Origin: Luidia sarsii
Lineage: Eukaryota; Echinodermata; Asteroidea; Paxillosida; Luidiidae
Assembly (NCBI GenBank): GCA_949987565.1
Contig: OX465119.1
Location: 13,370,578-13,434,577 of the forward strand
Direction of reading: 5' to 3'
Length of the DNA: 64,000 bases
The notes beneath the pieces were generated by a model. That model searched no databases and had not been told where the DNA came from. It worked only from the letters and a program-made list of their open reading frames with translations. Shown one piece after another: positions 62,401 to 64,000 of the stretch; within the stretch, counting starts at the first letter, position 1; each line of letters opens with the position of its first letter. Position numbers and translations under genes: made by a program.

Positions 62401-62417
62401 GTCTGACGCTGCGATAA
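53390..62417 (+). CDS. STX7/STX12: Endosomal Qa-SNARE syntaxin (STX7/STX12 type) with two alternative last exons
   Basis: Exons: 53390-53480, 54533-54601, [one not found], 55561-55635, 56500-56562, 57069-57218, 57797-57869, 58066-58148, then either 60425-60523 or 62325-62417. Syntaxins of this group drive fusion among endosomes and lysosomes. The SNARE helix reads from NLLHEREDQIRQIE through AMLDVNEIFRDLSAMV and SEQGEAVDSIEANI, with the zero-layer Gln in SEQGE. It matches the STX12/STX7 form (DVNQIFKDLAMMI, DQGDLIDSIEANV) better than plasma-membrane syntaxins. Both possible last exons are in phase and supply a basic juxtamembrane stretch, cysteines, a single hydrophobic segment and a stop, as in a tail-anchored protein. 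STX7 and STX12 cannot be told apart here; invertebrates often have one pro-orthologue. Confidence 0.9.
53600..53880. mobile_element. Degenerate tRNA-like SINE flanked by a palindromic unit
   Basis: GCATCGAGGAGAATGTGATT and CTCGACGTGATAAACACTGA at left, complement at right (TTATCACGTCGAGCAAGGGC); tRNA-like GGTGGTTAAGACGTGG and CCCGCCCGAGCTGCCTG in the centre. Confidence 0.65.
54533..54601 (+). CDS. STX7/STX12: Syntaxin exon 2: first Habc helix
   Basis: GQSNEFAALAQQVSSAIFKI SNN, equivalent to the AQLAQRISSNIQKI stretch of STX7 (helix Ha). Acceptor CCGTTTGCAG, donor AATG before GTGAGTTCAC. The first ten bases of the intron recur in an 80-bp satellite that starts ~120 bases downstream. Confidence 0.88.
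54724..55066. repeat. 80-bp minisatellite with splice-donor-like sequence
   Basis: GTTCACCCAC(G/T) recurs at 54741, 54821, 54901 and 54981; the unit carries GGGTGAGTTCACCCA. Confidence 0.92.
55143..55342. other. Assembly gap, 200 N, in a syntaxin intron
   Basis: Exactly 200 N preceded by a G run. The missing Habc helix Hb exon of the syntaxin probably falls here. Confidence 0.99.
55343..55440 (+). repeat. Decayed copy of the histone-stem-loop satellite
   Basis: TTTACATGGTGTCGCCACAA, ACCTTCCGCTCACCGTGGAA and CCTCCAGATCTTATCTA correspond to the linker part of the unit at 56655-56980. Confidence 0.65.
55561..55635 (+). CDS. STX7/STX12: Syntaxin exon: Habc helix Hc
   Basis: 25 codons in phase 0: SSKLQTERLTNEYQDSVQRY STVQK, matching the KIQKDRLVAEFTTSLTNFQK segment of STX7. 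Acceptor TTCCTCCACAG, donor AAAAG before GTAGAG. Helix Hb, expected just before it, is missing from the visible sequence. Confidence 0.87.
55780..56065. repeat. Decayed hammerhead-like element ends
   Basis: CCTGAAGTTCTGATTCTAGC and AGCTAGGATACAAACATCAG, repeated in variant form at 55945-56055. Confidence 0.55.
56500..56562 (+). CDS. STX7/STX12: Syntaxin exon: linker after Habc
   Basis: 21 codons, KIDSKMRSCPNVLPKASPTS S, between an AAAACCTAG acceptor and a TCG before GTAAGT donor; phase 0 fits both neighbours. KIDSKMR resembles the (K)xAEKEK start of the STX7/12 linker, but the rest does not, and a single-base shift after KMR would give a different sequence. Position and phase make it likely; exact content is uncertain. 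Confidence 0.6.
56640..56980 (+). repeat. Histone-type stem-loop satellite, three units in a syntaxin intron
   Basis: GGCTTTTTTCGGAGCC at 56668, then GGCTCTTTTCAGAGCC twice (about 56787 and 56907), each followed by ACAC(AC)TC and a purine-rich stretch. Same unit as 31535-32400, here on the plus strand. Confidence 0.92.
57069..57218 (+). CDS. STX7/STX12: Syntaxin exon: linker and first SNARE heptads
   Basis: 50 codons: QPGQFDDSSAALMEDARRQE, IQSQLQQQHQQIDYDMNLLH, EREDQIRQIE. A Gln-rich stretch leads to the NLLHERE-IRQIE start of the Qa-SNARE helix. Acceptor CGTTCCTTAG, donor GAG before GTGGGG. Confidence 0.93.
57225..57790. repeat. GGAGAA polypurine intron with CCCCTCT tract
   Basis: GAAGAAGATGGAAGAGAAG-type sequence to ~57620 and a CCCTCTC run at 57750-57790 serving as the pyrimidine tract of the next acceptor. 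Confidence 0.85.
57797..57869 (+). CDS. STX7/STX12: Syntaxin exon: SNARE core with zero-layer glutamine
   Basis: AAMLDVNEIFRDLSAMVSEQ GEAV. The Gln of SEQGE is the ionic zero layer that defines Q-SNAREs. Acceptor after a long CCCTCTC tract ending GCCAG, donor GTCG before GTAAGT. Confidence 0.95.
58066..58148 (+). CDS. STX7/STX12: Syntaxin exon: C-terminal half of the SNARE helix
   Basis: DSIEANIVKAESNVQGANTQ LQSASVYQ, the end of the SNARE helix up to the point where STX7/12 proteins enter their membrane anchor. Acceptor GTGTTCCAG, donor TATCAG before GTAAGG at phase 0, which accepts either downstream last exon. Confidence 0.95.
58231..58481. mobile_element. TGTGACCCGGCACA MITE, diverged copy
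   Basis: TGTGACCCAGCACA at left, TGTGCCGGGTCACG at right; inserted in a 119-bp-satellite-like segment (CATAGACATA|). Confidence 0.8.
58554..58786. mobile_element. GGCCCTTTTCCAAAACCCGG MITE
   Basis: Ends GGCCCTTTTCCAAAACCCGG and CCGGGCTTTGGAAAAGGACC, with ~35-bp inverted repeats. Confidence 0.85.
58850..59876. repeat. 55-bp minisatellite with overlapping acceptor and donor motifs
   Basis: About 18 units of GGAATGCATGTGTTTCCTAC, AGTGAGTTCATGGTTTTCCT and ATGGGGGAAAGTCCG at an exact 55-bp step. Confidence 0.97.
59890..60270. mobile_element. SINE and MITE fragments
   Basis: TGGGGGCGCCAGTCGGAATC leader, GGGCTGGATAGCTCAGATGG tRNA-like start at 60061, TTTCACAAAGCCTTACGATG end at 60137. Confidence 0.6.
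60425..60523 (+). CDS. STX7/STX12: Syntaxin alternative last exon A: membrane anchor
   Basis: 33 codons: RKARKKMCCCFGVIVIIAFI LSIILIVKLSPK, then TGA. Basic juxtamembrane RKARKK, three adjacent cysteines (candidate palmitoylation), about 20 hydrophobic residues and a short luminal tail. Acceptor GGCTTTTCTTTTTCCAG. RKKMC resembles the KKSRKKMC junction of STX12. This or exon B must follow 58066-58148. Confidence 0.92.
   Translation, partial: RKARKKMCCCFGVIVIIAFILSIILIVKLSPK
60565..61440. repeat. 69-bp minisatellite between the two alternative syntaxin exons
   Basis: About 12 units of GTGACTGTGAATGGGTGCAC, TGAATGGCCCA and AAGCTGAATAGGGTCATTGC. The 69-bp period is a multiple of three, so both strands stay open for over 200 codons. 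Confidence 0.95.
61686..62041. mobile_element. TTAA-flanked GGCCCAATACAACATTGG MITE, complete copy
   Basis: TTAAAGGCCCAATACAACAT at left, CAATGTTGTATTGGGCCTTT then AA at right; TTAA on both sides. Confidence 0.88.
62325..62417 (+). CDS. STX7/STX12: Syntaxin alternative last exon B: membrane anchor
   Basis: 31 codons: TKARRKLCCIIVCLLVLLAV VGLILGLTLR, then TAA. Same plan as exon A (basic KARRK, CC pair, one hydrophobic segment, stop), clearly related but different in the membrane segment and tail. Acceptor TCACTCTTGGGGCAG, phase 0. It looks like an ancient exon duplication retained for alternative splicing; a decayed duplicate is less likely because both reading frames and splice sites are intact. 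Confidence 0.88.
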   Translation, partial: TKARRKLCCIIVCLLVLLAVVGLILGLTLR

Positions 62418-64000
62418 GTGGCTCTCTTCGGAGTAGACAGGCTCCCGAATCGGTGCCCCCCCCCCCCCCCCGTGTCTGCGCACAGGACGGACAGCAGCAG
62501 AAGCCTGGATGCGAATTTTTTTTTTTAGATTTTTTTTGTACACTGCAGCCATGGGTTTTTCGCAGTATTCGTGCAAGTCCGCGCTCGAAAAGAGCCTACA
62601 TAGCTGTGTGGCGTGATCAGCCAGTTGGGGATTTCACGTGGAGAGGCGAAACGTGACTATGTTGTTGTATTAGTTGTAGTTTGACACAAACGTGTAAGAT
62701 GTCTTGTTAATTTTTTTTTGGCAAATCTAAAGCTGCTGTTTAGAATGTTCACTGGCTGATCTTGTGACGCAGGGCGAGTCTCTTTTCAAACGCAAATTTG
62801 CAATTTGCACTACCGCAGCGAAAACCCACGGCTGCGGTGTAAAAAAGAAATTACGCGGCCGGGGTACATGACCTTGCCGACGATCTTGGACCCACCTGGA
62901 TTCTGCGCAGGCTTTTGAGAGGACACCTGTTGTTGTTATTTGTTTTTGGGGTGTTTTTTTACGTCTGTTCCCTCAAGATGCTAAGTCGCTTTCCTGAAAT
63001 AATATTGCATTCCATCGAACTGATCCGATGGGTCTTTGTGAATATTTAATTTCACCGTCTAATGGTTCTTATCCGTCTCTATTGGCATGATTGGGGCTGT
63101 GTAGATTTCATGAAGAGGGGGGGGGGATTATTTCTGTTGCCCAAGAAACTGATTTGTTACCCTTGAATATGGATAACTATATTGATCATCAATTCTGGAT
63201 ACCCGTCCGACCGTATTTTGACGCGTGACCCTAAAGGGTTTGTTTTTTGTTTTTTTGTTTTTTGGAAAGGGTCTATTTTTACAGCGCATCGGTTCAACCC
63301 TAATTTGAAGGCACGACCAGTGATTTTAATCAACGTGACCTAAATCAATCAATCCCATCAAATAAGTAAATCATGTTTATGTTGGCTCAAATATATAATA
63401 TTATATAACGCTTAGCCAGTACATGACTCAAAATAAAATAAATAAAATAAAATAAATTCCTACCTACCTACTATTTTTTTATGGCCTTATGTTACACATT
63501 GCATAACATTTGTGATACACAACACCTCGAGTGATGAGTGATTGATCGTTGTTGTGGTAGGCCATTATGGTTTACGTGCGTTGTTCATTATGTGGCTATA
63601 GGTCATATGTAGCGATAGGTTTGATGAAATGGAGCTCCTGTCCTTTAAGGCAGAGGTCTTGGGTTCCAATACCAGTTTTTATCTTTCAGGAATGTCTCTC
63701 TGATTCTCATCTATGAGTTGTTTAACTTATACTCGGATTGGTACACTATCTGAAAAGGTGCTCTTATTTTGGGGTAATTCTTTTTTGGTAACAAAAGTAG
63801 TGTATCATGTAATTGGTAGACCTTATATGTCACACATGTTAGGCCCTTTACGAATCTGTGGATCAGGCTTGGGTTCAGGCAAAACTTGAAAATACTGGTA
63901 GTGTTTTTTTTCACCGAATTTGAAAGGTTTGTTGACGTGATAGGCACGTAGTATTCACCGAGAAATTCGGGCCACGTTCGTTTCTAAATGTCTGTGACAT
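62418..64000. other. 3' UTR and flank of the syntaxin gene; no further gene seen
   Basis: Homopolymer-rich sequence. AATAAA motifs at 63432-63456 (AATAAAATAAATAAAATAAA) are possible poly(A) signals, about 1 kb past exon B. No other open frame shows a recognisable domain. Confidence 0.5.

Overview
This window is nuclear DNA of a metazoan. It has short coding exons with GT-AG introns, large introns, and very many microsatellites, minisatellites, miniature inverted-repeat elements (MITEs), tRNA-derived SINEs and truncated Penelope-like retroelements. Element style and gene sequence suggest a marine invertebrate, perhaps an echinoderm or another invertebrate deuterostome. That placement is inference. 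Two runs of exactly 200 N (18401-18600 and 55143-55342) are assembly gaps.

Three protein genes can be read. (1) MIB1 (mind bomb 1, the E3 ligase for Notch ligands) is on the minus strand. Twelve exons run from the ATG at 41268 down to 7134 and encode the MIB/HERC2, ZZ, second MIB/HERC2, MIB-repeat and first ankyrin parts. The remaining ankyrin and RING exons are not seen and should lie left of position 1, so 1-7133 reads as intron. (2) An ENDOU-type poly(U)-specific endoribonuclease is on the minus strand, six exons from 49521 to the stop at 44325, with the 5' end not found. (3) A STX7/STX12-type endosomal Qa-SNARE syntaxin is on the plus strand, from the ATG at 53390. It has two phase-matched alternative last exons (60425-60523 and 62325-62417), each encoding its own membrane anchor and stop. 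One internal syntaxin exon is missing and probably falls in the gap at 55143-55342.

Layout: 1-7133 MIB1 distal intron with old elements; 7134-41268 MIB1 exons among satellites; 41269-44283 intergenic; 44284-49521 ENDOU; 49522-53389 intergenic MITEs and probably the ENDOU 5' end; 53390-62417 syntaxin; 62418-64000 3' flank.

Most notable points: the alternative membrane-anchor exons; a 261-bp inverted duplication flanking exactly MIB1 exon 2 (possible circular RNA or exon skipping), nested with an inverted pair of a CTAG-rich repeat flanking exons 2 and 3; a dispersed 120-bp satellite carrying a histone-mRNA-type 3' stem-loop and a purine-rich GAAAGA element, in sense orientation in introns of two genes; dozens of hammerhead-ribozyme-like ends of a Penelope-like element, some nested in other repeats with clear target duplications; a roughly 600-bp fold-back element; and minisatellites whose units copy splice-site sequence beside real exons. 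One MIB1 exon carries an apparent single-base deletion.
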